Assembly: GCA_018606725.1 (NCBI GenBank)
Contig: JAGYID010000004.1
Span: forward strand, 1-55,538
Length of the DNA stretch: 55,538 nucleotides
Source: Acidobacteriota bacterium
GTDB taxonomy: Bacteria > Acidobacteriota > Polarisedimenticolia > Gp22-AA2
Direction of reading: 5' to 3'
Below, in pieces: positions 1 through 7,151 of this stretch. The position numbers and the translations under genes were made by a program. Below the pieces are notes generated by a model that was given only the letters and a program-made list of their open reading frames with translations, ran no database searches and was not told the origin of the DNA. Positions within the stretch are counted from its first letter, which is position 1; each line of letters starts with the position of its first letter.

Positions 1-13
1 TACGGAGACGACG

Positions 14-310
14 ATGATCTACGACAAGGTGAAGACCGGACGGATGCTGCGGGTGGTCCTCGACGTGACCGACGGGGCCATCGACCTCGCCGGCCGGGCG
101 GGCGGCGAGCCGAGCCTGCGCATCCCCGCCCTCGAGGCGGAGAAGACGATGCGCGCCTTCGCCGCCAAGGGCGATTGCGACGCCATGTACCACGAATACT
201 TGCGGGTGCTGCAGATCGAATCGCTCGGGCGGACGCTGGCGCGCCAGGGCCGCCTGTCGTTCGAATCCGAGTTCTATCGCTTCGTCCGGATCTACTGGGA
301 GAGGGAGTGA
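14..310 (+). CDS. Hypothetical protein, 98 aa
   Basis: A small soluble protein that I do not recognise. It opens at an ATG preceded by a GGAG-like ribosome site and ends 30 bases before metG on the same strand, so the two are probably co-transcribed. The C-terminal half is rich in aromatic and charged residues (MYHEYLRVLQ, FYRFVRIYWERE), which suggests an alpha-helical domain. No signal peptide, membrane segment or cysteine motif is visible. The window begins only 13 bases upstream, so an earlier start cannot be excluded. No function is proposed. Confidence 0.6.
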   Translation: MIYDKVKTGRMLRVVLDVTDGAIDLAGRAGGEPSLRIPALEAEKTMRAFAAKGDCDAMYHEYLRVLQIESLGRTLARQGRLSFESEFYRFVRIYWERE

Positions 311-340
311 CCGGGGTGCACGAGTGATTTCGGAGCTTCA

Positions 341-2320
341 TTGAGCCGCCGCAAGTTCTACATCACCACGCCGATTTACTACGTCAACGACCAGCCGCAC
401 ATCGGCCACACCTACACGACCGTGGTCGCCGACGCGCTGGCCCGCTTCAAGCGTATGTGCGGGCAGGAGGTCTACTTCCTGACCGGCACCGATGAGCACG
501 GCCAGAAGATCGAGCGGGCGGCGCAGGCGAAGGGGCTCCAACCGAAGGAGCTGGCCGATCAGGTCGTCGAGCGCTTCAAGGCGCTGTGGGGCACGCTCGG
601 GATCAGCCACGATGACTTCATCCGCACCACCGAGGATAGGCACCGCCGCGGTGTCGAGAAGCTGTACCAGAAGATCGAGGCGAAGGGCGACGTCTACAAG
701 GACAAGTACGCCGGCTGGTACTGCACCTCGTGCGAGTCGTTCTATCCCGAGAACCAGATCGTCGACGGCAAGTGCCCCGATCAGGGGCACAAGGTCGAGT
801 GGACCGAGGAGGAGTCGTACTTCTTCCGCCTGTCGAAGTATCAAGACGCGCTCCTGAAGCATTACCGCGCGCACCCCGACTTCATCTTCCCCGAGACGCG
901 CAAGAACGAAGTGACCGCCTTCGTCGAGTCGGGCCTCAAGGACCTGTCGGTCAGCCGCAGCAGCTTTTCCTGGGGGATCCCGTTCCCGGACGACCCGAAG
1001 CACGTCATGTACGTCTGGTTCGACGCCCTGGCGAACTACATCACCGCCCTCGGCTACGGCTCGGACCGGAAGCTGTTCGCGCGCTTCTGGCCGGCCGACA
1101 TCCACCTGGTCGGCAAGGACATCCTGCGCTTCCACGCCGTCTACTGGCCGGCCTTCCTGATGTCCGCCGACGAGCCGCTGCCGAAACGGATCGTGGCGCA
1201 CGGCTGGTGGCTGCGCGACGCCGCCAAAATTTCCAAGTCGAAGGGCGGCATCGTCGATGTCTTTCCGCTGATCCGCGATTTCGGCGTCGATCCGCTGCGC
1301 TACTTCCTGCTGCGCGACATGGCCTTCGGGCAGGACTCGAACTATTCCGACGAGGCGTTCGTCGACCGCGTCAACGCCGACCTGGCCAACGATCTCGGCA
1401 ACCTGATCAGCCGCACCCTGAAGATGATCGAGGACTACTGCGGTGGAACGATCCCGAAGACCGACACGCGCTTCCGGGAGGACGAGCCGATCAAGAAGGC
1501 GGCGCGCGAGGCCTGGACCGGCGCCGTCAAGGGGTTCGACGCGCTCGACTTCGCCGGTGCTTTGGCGCGCATCTGGGAGTTCGTCGGCCACCTGAACCGC
1601 TTCATCGTCCAGAACGAGCCGTGGAAGCTGTCGCAGGACCCCGGGCGGCGCTGGGCCCTCGACTCGGTCCTCTACACCGTCGCCGAGGGGCTGCGGATCG
1701 TGGCGATCCTGATCGCCCCGGCCATGCCGCGCTCCGCCTCCGAGCTGTGGCGCAAGCTGGGCGTCAGCAGCGACGTGACCGCCGCCAGCCTGGAGCACTT
1801 CGCCTGGGGCGAGCTGAAGCCGGGCAAGACGATCCAGCGCGGCGAGGCGCTGTTCCCCCGTATCGACAAGGCGGCGTATCTGAAAGGGGCCGCGACCGCC
1901 AAGGAGGCGTCCATGAGCGAAGCGACCGCACCGCCCCCCGGTGTTCCGGCAGCTCCCCGCACCGTGCCGGCGCCGGTTCCGGCCGCCGGGCCTGCCGAAG
2001 TCGGCATCGATGACTTCGCCAAGATCGAGCTGCGCACCGCCAGGGTGGTCGCCGCCGAGCGGGTGCAGGGGGCCGACAAACTTTTGAAGCTGACCGTCGA
2101 TATCGGCAGCGAGACGCGCACCATCGTCGCCGGCATCGCGGCCAAGTACGCCCCGGAGACGCTCGTCGGCAAGACGATCGTCGTCGTCGCCAACCTCAAG
2201 CCGGCGAAGCTGCGCGGTGTCGTGTCGCAGGGGATGCTGCTGGCGGCGTCCGACGCTTCGGGACAGCCGTTCATCCTGACGACCGAGGAGCCGGTCCCGC
2301 CCGGCTGGCGGGTCAAGTAG
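341..2320 (+). CDS. metG: Methionyl-tRNA synthetase
   Basis: Charges tRNA-Met with methionine in the cytoplasm. The class I signatures are intact: HIGH at residues 20-23 and the KMSKS loop as KISKS at 296-300. A single zinc knuckle is formed by C128, C131, C145 and H150, resembling the one-zinc MetRS form of Thermus and many other bacteria. A linker rich in Ala, Pro and Val (about 520-555) leads to a C-terminal tRNA-binding OB-fold (about 555-659), present in the dimeric long form. The start is a TTG with CGGAG six bases upstream; the class I Rossmann fold begins straight after it (FYITTPIYYV), so no earlier start is needed. tatD follows after 13 bases, an arrangement common in bacteria. Confidence 0.97.
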   Translation: MSRRKFYITTPIYYVNDQPHIGHTYTTVVADALARFKRMCGQEVYFLTGTDEHGQKIERAAQAKGLQPKELADQVVERFKALWGTLGISHDDFIRTTEDRHRRGVEKLYQKIEAKGDVYKDKYAGWYCTSCESFYPENQIVDGKCPDQGHKVEWTEEESYFFRLSKYQDALLKHYRAHPDFIFPETRKNEVTAFVESGLKDLSVSRSSFSWGIPFPDDPKHVMYVWFDALANYITALGYGSDRKLFARFWPADIHLVGKDILRFHAVYWPAFLMSADEPLPKRIVAHGWWLRDAAKISKSKGGIVDVFPLIRDFGVDPLRYFLLRDMAFGQDSNYSDEAFVDRVNADLANDLGNLISRTLKMIEDYCGGTIPKTDTRFREDEPIKKAAREAWTGAVKGFDALDFAGALARIWEFVGHLNRFIVQNEPWKLSQDPGRRWALDSVLYTVAEGLRIVAILIAPAMPRSASELWRKLGVSSDVTAASLEHFAWGELKPGKTIQRGEALFPRIDKAAYLKGAATAKEASMSEATAPPPGVPAAPRTVPAPVPAAGPAEVGIDDFAKIELRTARVVAAERVQGADKLLKLTVDIGSETRTIVAGIAAKYAPETLVGKTIVVVANLKPAKLRGVVSQGMLLAASDASGQPFILTTEEPVPPGWRVK

Positions 2321-2333
2321 CCGGCGTGGGTCG

Positions 2334-3113
2334 ATGCACAGCGACAGCCACGCCCACCTGACGATGCAGCCGTTCGACGACGACCGCGACGCGGTCATCG
2401 CCCGGGCCCGCGACGCCGGTCTCGTCCACATCGTCACCATCTCGTCCTACATCGGCGACGCCGCCCGCTGCGCCGACCTGGCGGCGCGGCACGACTTCAT
2501 CCACTTCAGTGCCGGGGTGCACCCGCACGAGGCGAAGGGCTGGAACGTCGAGGTGGCGCGCGGCATCCGCGACGCGGCGCGGCGGCCGAAGGCGGTCGCC
2601 ATCGGCGAGATCGGCCTCGACTATCACTATGACCTGTCGCCGCGCGACGTCCAGCGCGACGTCTTCCGCGCCCAGATCCGCCTGGCGCGCGATCTGGGGC
2701 TTCCTGTCGTCATCCACACGCGCGAAGCGTGGGACGACACCCTGGCGATCCTGCGCGACGAGGGCGCCGCGGCGGGCGGCGGCATCTTCCATTGCTTCTC
2801 CGGCGGCGTGGAGGAGGCGCGGGGCTGTCTCGACCTCGGCTTCTATCTGTCGTTCGCCGGGCCGGTGACCTTCAAGAACGCGCGCGGCCTGGCCGACGCC
2901 GCCGCCTTCGCGCCGCTCGATCGCATTTTGACCGAAACGGACGCGCCGTACCTGACCCCTCACCCGCACCGCGGCACCCGCAACGAGCCGGCCCGCGTCG
3001 TGCTGGTGTCGGAGAAGATCGCCGCGCTGAAGGGGCTTGCCCCCGAGGCGGTCGGCGAGGCGGCGACGCGCAATCTCGAGGCGGCCTTCAGGATCGCACC
3101 CGCCAGTCGCTGA
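2334..3113 (+). CDS. tatD: TatD family metal-dependent hydrolase/DNase
   Basis: A TIM-barrel amidohydrolase-fold nuclease of the TatD family, linked in other bacteria to DNA repair and 3'-5' exonuclease activity. The metal ligands are visible: the N-terminal HxH (H6, H8), the GEIGLDYHYD block, the HTRE segment, HCFSGG and the terminal TETDAPYLTP motif with its essential Asp. At 259 residues it has normal family length. It lies 13 bases downstream of metG and is very probably in the same transcript. The ATG is the only start that keeps the HxH at the N-terminus. Confidence 0.95.
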   Translation: MHSDSHAHLTMQPFDDDRDAVIARARDAGLVHIVTISSYIGDAARCADLAARHDFIHFSAGVHPHEAKGWNVEVARGIRDAARRPKAVAIGEIGLDYHYDLSPRDVQRDVFRAQIRLARDLGLPVVIHTREAWDDTLAILRDEGAAAGGGIFHCFSGGVEEARGCLDLGFYLSFAGPVTFKNARGLADAAAFAPLDRILTETDAPYLTPHPHRGTRNEPARVVLVSEKIAALKGLAPEAVGEAATRNLEAAFRIAPASR

Positions 3114-3166
3114 GCCGGCGCCCGGCGCGATTGACGGCCCGGCGCGGCCGGGCGTAGCATCCCCTC

Positions 3167-3529
3167 ATGAGCCAGAAAGCGAATTGCCCCGAATGCGGCG
3201 TCGCGCTTCCCTCTCCGGGCGCGCCGTGCCCCGACTGCGGGGGTCTCTTCGACGGGTTGCGCGAGGTCGCCGTCGAGCCGATGCGGCAGGAGGCGCTGTT
3301 CGCCTTCGACCTGCTGCAGAGCGCCGGGCTCCACCCGATCCTCGCCTATCGTGACGACAGCGACCGCCCGCATCCGATCGACGCCGACGAGCCGCTGACC
3401 CGCGGCGGTGGCCTGATGGTCCCGGTCACCACCTCCTTCGGCGTGTTCGTTCCGGAAGCGGAGGCCGAGGACTCGCGCCGGGTCCTCGACGACGCCCGCG
3501 GCGCCCACAAGGACGAGGCGGCCGAGTAG
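3167..3529 (+). CDS. Zinc-ribbon protein, 120 aa
   Basis: A small cytoplasmic protein. The first 30 residues form a four-cysteine zinc ribbon (CPECG then CPDCGG). The rest, with phrases such as FDLLQSAGLHPILAYRDD and MVPVTTSFGVFVPEAEAEDSRRVLDD, resembles the DUF2007-type fold that often follows such ribbons and is thought to bind a ligand or partner protein. It sits 53 bases after tatD on the same strand. The family assignment is by eye and the function is unknown. Confidence 0.8.
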   Translation: MSQKANCPECGVALPSPGAPCPDCGGLFDGLREVAVEPMRQEALFAFDLLQSAGLHPILAYRDDSDRPHPIDADEPLTRGGGLMVPVTTSFGVFVPEAEAEDSRRVLDDARGAHKDEAAE

Positions 3530-3533
3530 ATCG

Positions 3534-3995
3534 CTAGGCGGACGACCTTCCCTCGACCAGGGCGGCGAGATTCTCCAGCTCCTCGGCGAAGACGCGCTGC
3601 ATGGCGCGGGGCACGACCCGGGCCTCGAGGGCGCCGAGAACCCCCGCGCGGCCAGGCCACTCGGTGGCGATGGTGACGCGCGACTGCCCCTGCTCCGGTC
3701 CGGGATCGACCGTGAACGTGGTCACGGTGCCCGCCGCCGCGTCGGTTTCCACCAGCACGCGACCCGGCTCAGGTTCGGTGACGGTCATGCGGAACCTGGC
3801 GGTCACTCCGAGCAACCGCGCCTCGACGCGCAGCACCGTCCCCGCCCCGATGCCGCCGGCCTCGACCTCGAGCAGAGGGAAGTGCTGCGGTGGGAGGATG
3901 CGCGGGTGACCGTCGCGGTAGTCCCTGAGGATGGCGTAGACCCTGTCGGCTGGGGCTGCGATGACGGCCGAGGCGGCGGCTCGCTGCTGCGACAT
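3534..3995 (-). CDS. SRPBCC (START/Bet v1-like) family protein
   Basis: A 153-residue protein of the polyketide-cyclase/START-like superfamily, which binds hydrophobic ligands in a helix-grip cavity. It opens with the typical strand and turn (SAVIAAPADRVYAILRDYRD), is followed by alternating strands ending in TIATEWPGRAG, and closes with a long C-terminal helix (VVPRAMQRVFAEELENLAALVE). The start was placed at the ATG with GGGAGGA upstream, because the longer open frame reads through the neighbouring gene with arginine-rich shadow sequence. It is the last gene of a leftward unit that also holds DUF1330, arsC and the hotdog gene. The ligand is unknown. Confidence 0.88.
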   Translation of the reverse strand: MSQQRAAASAVIAAPADRVYAILRDYRDGHPRILPPQHFPLLEVEAGGIGAGTVLRVEARLLGVTARFRMTVTEPEPGRVLVETDAAAGTVTTFTVDPGPEQGQSRVTIATEWPGRAGVLGALEARVVPRAMQRVFAEELENLAALVEGRSSA

Positions 3996-4012
3996 CGGGG
4001 CATCCTCCCGCT

Positions 4013-4306
4013 TCAGGCGCTCACGCCCTCGACGACGATCATGTTGGTGATCGAAGCGCTCTGCCGCAGCCGCTTCGGGGCCAGGTAGTCCTCGGAGGCC
4101 CACCACTCCTTGGCCCGCGCCACGCTGTCGAACTCCAGCACCACCACCCGCTTCGGCTGCCAGGTCCCCTCGAGGCTCTCCGCCCGGCCGCCGCGCACCA
4201 GGAACCGGCCGCCGTAACTGGCGATCGTCGCGGGCACCCCCTTCATGTACTCGTCGTACCGGGCCCGGTCGGTAATCTCGACGTCGACGATGATGTAGGC
4301 CGCCAT
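4013..4306 (-). CDS. DUF1330 domain protein
   Basis: A 97-residue protein of the DUF1330 dimeric alpha/beta-barrel family. It starts with the characteristic strand AYIIVDVEITD, then YDEYMKGVPATIASYGGRFL, and ends with a strand carrying NMIVVEGV. The EFDSVARAKEWWAS segment is the classic family signature. The ATG has a GGGGAG ribosome site. It lies 17 bases upstream of the SRPBCC gene and 47 bases downstream of arsC, so it is part of the same leftward unit. Members of the fold bind small molecules or act as monooxygenase-like enzymes, but no substrate can be inferred here. Confidence 0.92.
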   Translation of the reverse strand: MAAYIIVDVEITDRARYDEYMKGVPATIASYGGRFLVRGGRAESLEGTWQPKRVVVLEFDSVARAKEWWASEDYLAPKRLRQSASITNMIVVEGVSA

Positions 4307-4353
4307 GAGCGCTCCCCCGCCTCGGTCCGCCCGCCGTCGTCGGAGCGGTTGTC

Positions 4354-4836
4354 TCAAACCTTACGCCGATCGACCCCATCGGCCGACGTGCCAGCGCCCG
4401 CGTCGCGCTCGGCGCGCACGCGCTCCACCAGCGCCGCGATCTGCGCCTCCAGCCGGTCGCGCACCTGGCGGAATGCTTCGTGCACCGCGTCGGGGCCGCC
4501 GGAGACGAACGACGGGTCGGGGGTGGACCAGTGATCCTGCCGGTGGTCGCCGGGGATGACCGGGCACTCGCGCGCCGCCGAGTCGCACAGGGTGATGACG
4601 AGGTCGAACGGGCCGGGGACGTCCTCGATCCCCTTGGAATAGTGGTTGGCGATGTCGATGCCGCGCTCCTGCATCACCGCCACGGCGTAGCTGCTGACGC
4701 CGAACGGGTGGGTGCCGGCGCTGTGCGCCTCCATCATGCCGTCGCCGAGATGGTTGGCGAGCCCCTCGGCGAGCTGGCTGCGCGCCGAGTTGCCGGTGCA
4801 GACGAACAGGACGCGGAACGGCGGCTGCCCGGTCAT
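4354..4836 (-). CDS. arsC: Thioredoxin-type arsenate reductase (LMW-PTP fold)
   Basis: Reduces arsenate to arsenite using the low-molecular-weight tyrosine phosphatase fold. The P-loop CX5R is at C13-R19 (CTGNSAR), the DP acid motif is near D107, and the second and third redox cysteines C84 and C91 sit in LCDSAAREC. This three-cysteine arrangement matches the thioredoxin-coupled pI258-like arsC family rather than a plain phosphatase. The start was set at the ATG with GGGGGAG eight bases upstream. Its ATG overlaps the stop of the upstream hotdog gene (ATGA), which suggests translational coupling. No arsR, arsB or acr3 gene is nearby, so a role in arsenic resistance is inferred from the enzyme alone. 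Confidence 0.88.
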   Translation of the reverse strand: MTGQPPFRVLFVCTGNSARSQLAEGLANHLGDGMMEAHSAGTHPFGVSSYAVAVMQERGIDIANHYSKGIEDVPGPFDLVITLCDSAARECPVIPGDHRQDHWSTPDPSFVSGGPDAVHEAFRQVRDRLEAQIAALVERVRAERDAGAGTSADGVDRRKV

Positions 4837-5375
4837 TCTGCTGTCTCCCCCTTGCAAGTCGCCGGGGCCCCGTCAGCCCCGGTCGCGATGGTGAACTCTC
4901 CCTCGGCCACCGCGCCGTTCTCCCCTCTGAGCACCGCCCGGCTGGCGACCCGGATCATCGCGCCCAGGCGGGCCGTCACCGCGGCGGTGATCGTGAGCAC
5001 GTCACCCGGGTTCGCCGACCGGAGGATGCGGGCCGAGTGGATCGCCACGAGCATTCCGGTCCCCGCCCCGTTGGCGGCGGCTCCGGCGCCCGCGGCGTCC
5101 CCGCCATTGCCGGCGTTCCCGCTCGCCGGCCCGCGCGGCGCCGCGGCCGCGAGCGGCAGCGCCGCCTGGACCAGCGCTTCGATCAGGAGGAACGACGGCA
5201 TGCGGCCCGGGTCGGCGCCCGGCTCCGCTCGCGCCAGCGTCTCGTCGGCGCTGAGGAGCTTCACCACGGTGCAGATCTCGTCCTGCCGCGCCGCGACCCG
5301 GTCGATCATCTGGAACGGCCAGGCGTGCCGCGCGGCGGCGGCGCGATCGGGACTGACTTTGCGATTGTCCGGCAT
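4833..5375 (-). CDS. Hotdog-fold FabZ-like protein, probably catalytically altered
   Basis: A 180-residue protein of the FabA/FabZ hotdog superfamily, whose members dehydrate 3-hydroxyacyl-ACP. The opening WPFQMIDRV matches the PFLLVDRV block of FabZ, and MPSFLLIEALVQAAL matches the central-helix block with its acidic residue. The His of the GHFPG motif is not present at the equivalent place (ARAEPGADPGRMPS), so classical dehydratase chemistry is doubtful. A Gly/Ala/Asn-rich insertion of about 25 residues lies after the helix. It is divergent from the halogenase-like gene and overlaps arsC by ATGA. It may act on the ACP encoded at 6819 or be a thioesterase or binding protein. The ATG start has only a weak ribosome site; a longer frame would run into the opposite gene. 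Confidence 0.7.
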   Translation of the reverse strand: MPDNRKVSPDRAAAARHAWPFQMIDRVAARQDEICTVVKLLSADETLARAEPGADPGRMPSFLLIEALVQAALPLAAAAPRGPASGNAGNGGDAAGAGAAANGAGTGMLVAIHSARILRSANPGDVLTITAAVTARLGAMIRVASRAVLRGENGAVAEGEFTIATGADGAPATCKGETAE

Positions 5376-5429
5376 CCGTGGTATCAAGGCGCGTGCTAGC
5401 GTATCAAACAATGGATCGGTTTCCACGCC

Positions 5430-6752
5430 ATGCATGATGTCGTCGTGATCGGCGGCGGGCCGGGCGGCTCGACCGCCGCCGCCCTGCTGGCGCAGGCGGG
5501 GCGCGACGTCGCCCTGTTCGAGCGCGAGCGCTTCCCGCGCTTCCACATCGGCGAGTCGCTCCTGCCCCACAACATGCGCCTGTTCGAGCGGCTGGGGATC
5601 GTCGGCGCGCTGCGCGAGCGCTTCATCGAGAAGTGGGGCGTGGAGTTCCTGTCGTCGGACGGCCGGCTCAACCGGCTGTTCCATTTCGACGAGGCGACCG
5701 ACCCGCGCTACCCGATGTGCTTCCAGGTGCCGCGCGACGAGTTCGATCGGCTGCTGCTGGAGCGCGCCGCCGAATCCGGCGCGCGCGTCCACGAGGGTGC
5801 CGCCGTGAAATCCGCGCGACAGGAGGCCGACGGCACCTGGCGCCTCGAGGTCGCGCAGGACGGCGGCGGCGCGCAAGATGTCCGCGCCCGGTTCCTGGTC
5901 GACGCCAGCGGGCGCGACGGGGTGCTGGCGCGGCAGCGCGCATTGCGCGACATGGATCCCGGTGCCCGGCGGGCGGCGGTGTTTGCGCACTACCGCGGCG
6001 TGCCGCGCCGGGAGGGGCGGGACGCCGGCAACATCATCATCATCATGATGCGCGATGGGTGGTTCTGGGTGATCCCGTTCGCCGACGGCCGGACCAGCGT
6101 CGGCGTGGTGGCCGAGGGAGGACGGATCAAGGAGCAGGCGCTGCCGGCCGAAGCGACCTTCGAGCGCGCCATCGAGCGCTGCCCCGCCGCCCGCGCGCTG
6201 ATGGCGCACGCCGAGAGGGTTTCGCCAGTGTACGCGACCAGCGACTGGACGTACAGCGCGCGGCGGATCGCCGGGGACGGCTATTTCCTGGTGGGGGACG
6301 CGGCGGCGTTCATCGACCCGGTGTTCTCCACGGGCGTGCTGCTGGCGATGTCGTCGGGCGAGATGGCCGCCGATCGCCTGGTCGCGGTCCTGGGCGGGCG
6401 GCGTGCACCGCGGCCCCGCCTGTCGCGGCCGTGCCAGCGGGACTACGAGCGCCGGGTGCGGCGGCACGTGCGCGGCTACCGGCGCTTGGTGGACACGTTC
6501 TACAGCGCCGCCTTCCCGCGGTTGTGTTTCTTTCCCGAGACGCGCATCGGCCTGCCGGGGGCGGTGATCAACCTGCTCGCCGGCGACATGGAGCCGGCCT
6601 GGCGGGTGCGCTGGCGCCTGCAGCTCTTCTACGGCGTCGCTGCCCTTTACCGGCGCTTCGATGCCGGGCCGCGGGTGCCGCTGCACGGCGTCTTCGAGAA
6701 CGCGCTGCCGGAAGCGGCGGTCGCCGCCCGCGCCGAGTCAAGCATCGCGTGA
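5430..6752 (+). CDS. Flavin-dependent halogenase-like oxidoreductase
   Basis: A 440-residue FAD-dependent enzyme of the halogenase/geranylgeranyl-reductase superfamily. The FAD-binding GxGxxG is at residues 8-13 (GGGPGG). RFPRFHIGESLLP follows, and the two signatures used to recognise flavin-dependent halogenases are both present: WxWxIP at 211-216 (WFWVIP) and Fx.Px.Sx.G at 294-302 (FIDPVFSTG). The GDAAAF box binds the flavin. It lacks the tryptophan-halogenase GEAT loop and looks closer to the types acting on carrier-protein-bound phenols or pyrroles, or to related non-halogenating oxidases. An ACP and an AMP ligase follow on the same strand, so an ACP-tethered substrate is likely. Halogenation itself is inferred and not proven. 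Confidence 0.8.
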   Translation: MHDVVVIGGGPGGSTAAALLAQAGRDVALFERERFPRFHIGESLLPHNMRLFERLGIVGALRERFIEKWGVEFLSSDGRLNRLFHFDEATDPRYPMCFQVPRDEFDRLLLERAAESGARVHEGAAVKSARQEADGTWRLEVAQDGGGAQDVRARFLVDASGRDGVLARQRALRDMDPGARRAAVFAHYRGVPRREGRDAGNIIIIMMRDGWFWVIPFADGRTSVGVVAEGGRIKEQALPAEATFERAIERCPAARALMAHAERVSPVYATSDWTYSARRIAGDGYFLVGDAAAFIDPVFSTGVLLAMSSGEMAADRLVAVLGGRRAPRPRLSRPCQRDYERRVRRHVRGYRRLVDTFYSAAFPRLCFFPETRIGLPGAVINLLAGDMEPAWRVRWRLQLFYGVAALYRRFDAGPRVPLHGVFENALPEAAVAARAESSIA

Positions 6753-6775
6753 CAGCCTCCCGGCTCCCGCATCGC

Positions 6776-6806
6776 TTGACAGAATCACCGGACGATTTGA
6801 TATAAG
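6776..6806 (+). promoter_or_regulatory. Sigma-70-like promoter for the ACP gene
   Basis: A perfect -35 TTGACA (6776-6781) and a -10 TATAAG (6801-6806) are separated by 19 bases; a GATATA alternative gives 17. They stand in AT-poor surroundings just after the halogenase-like gene and 12 bases before the ACP start, so the transcript would have a very short leader. Confidence 0.55.
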
Positions 6807-6818
6807 ACGCGCCGGACA

Positions 6819-7088
6819 ATGGCCAGCAACGACATCTCCCCCGCCGCGCTCAAGCGGTTCATCGTGCGCCGGCTCCGCCTCGACCAGGTCGAACCAGAGT
6901 CGATCGCGGACGAGGCGCCGCTCGTCGGCGGCGGACTGAATCTCGATTCGATCGACCTCCTGGAACTGGTCGTCGGCCTGGAGAAGGAGTACGGCGTGAA
7001 GATTGCCGACGTGACCGAAGGGCGCACCGCCCTCGCATCTGTCCAGAGCCTGGCCGAGTTCCTCGCGGCCCGGCGGCCGGGCGCCTGA
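6819..7088 (+). CDS. Free-standing acyl carrier protein
   Basis: An 89-residue carrier protein. The phosphopantetheine attachment Ser is S44 in the LDSIDLLEL motif, followed by the helix III region (EKEYGVKIADVTEGRTALASVQSLAEFL cut here in sense, not in sequence). The size and acidic helix II are typical of discrete type II ACPs. It is not the housekeeping acpP: the usual fabD/fabG/fabF neighbours are missing, and instead it stands between a flavin-dependent halogenase-like enzyme and an AMP-forming ligase. The likely role is to hold an activated acyl or aryl group for modification. The ATG is preceded by no clear ribosome site and by a promoter only about a dozen bases away. Confidence 0.9.
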   Translation: MASNDISPAALKRFIVRRLRLDQVEPESIADEAPLVGGGLNLDSIDLLELVVGLEKEYGVKIADVTEGRTALASVQSLAEFLAARRPGA

Positions 7089-7151
7089 CCGGCCCCGACG
7101 CACGATGCCCCGCCCGTCCCCGCCGTCTCGCCGCCAACAATCCGCACCGTT

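Noticed and set aside
338..2440. 700-codon open frame antisense to metG and tatD
   Set aside because: It is a shadow frame typical of very GC-rich DNA; its product is Arg/Asp/Val-rich without a motif, while metG on the other strand has all synthetase signatures.
4354..4836. Plain low-molecular-weight protein tyrosine phosphatase
   Set aside because: The additional Cys pair C84/C91 in LCDSAAREC fits thioredoxin-type arsenate reductase better.
5430..6752. Tryptophan halogenase of the PrnA/RebH type
   Set aside because: The conserved Lys-bearing loop and GEAT motif of that group are not present; only the general halogenase motifs are.
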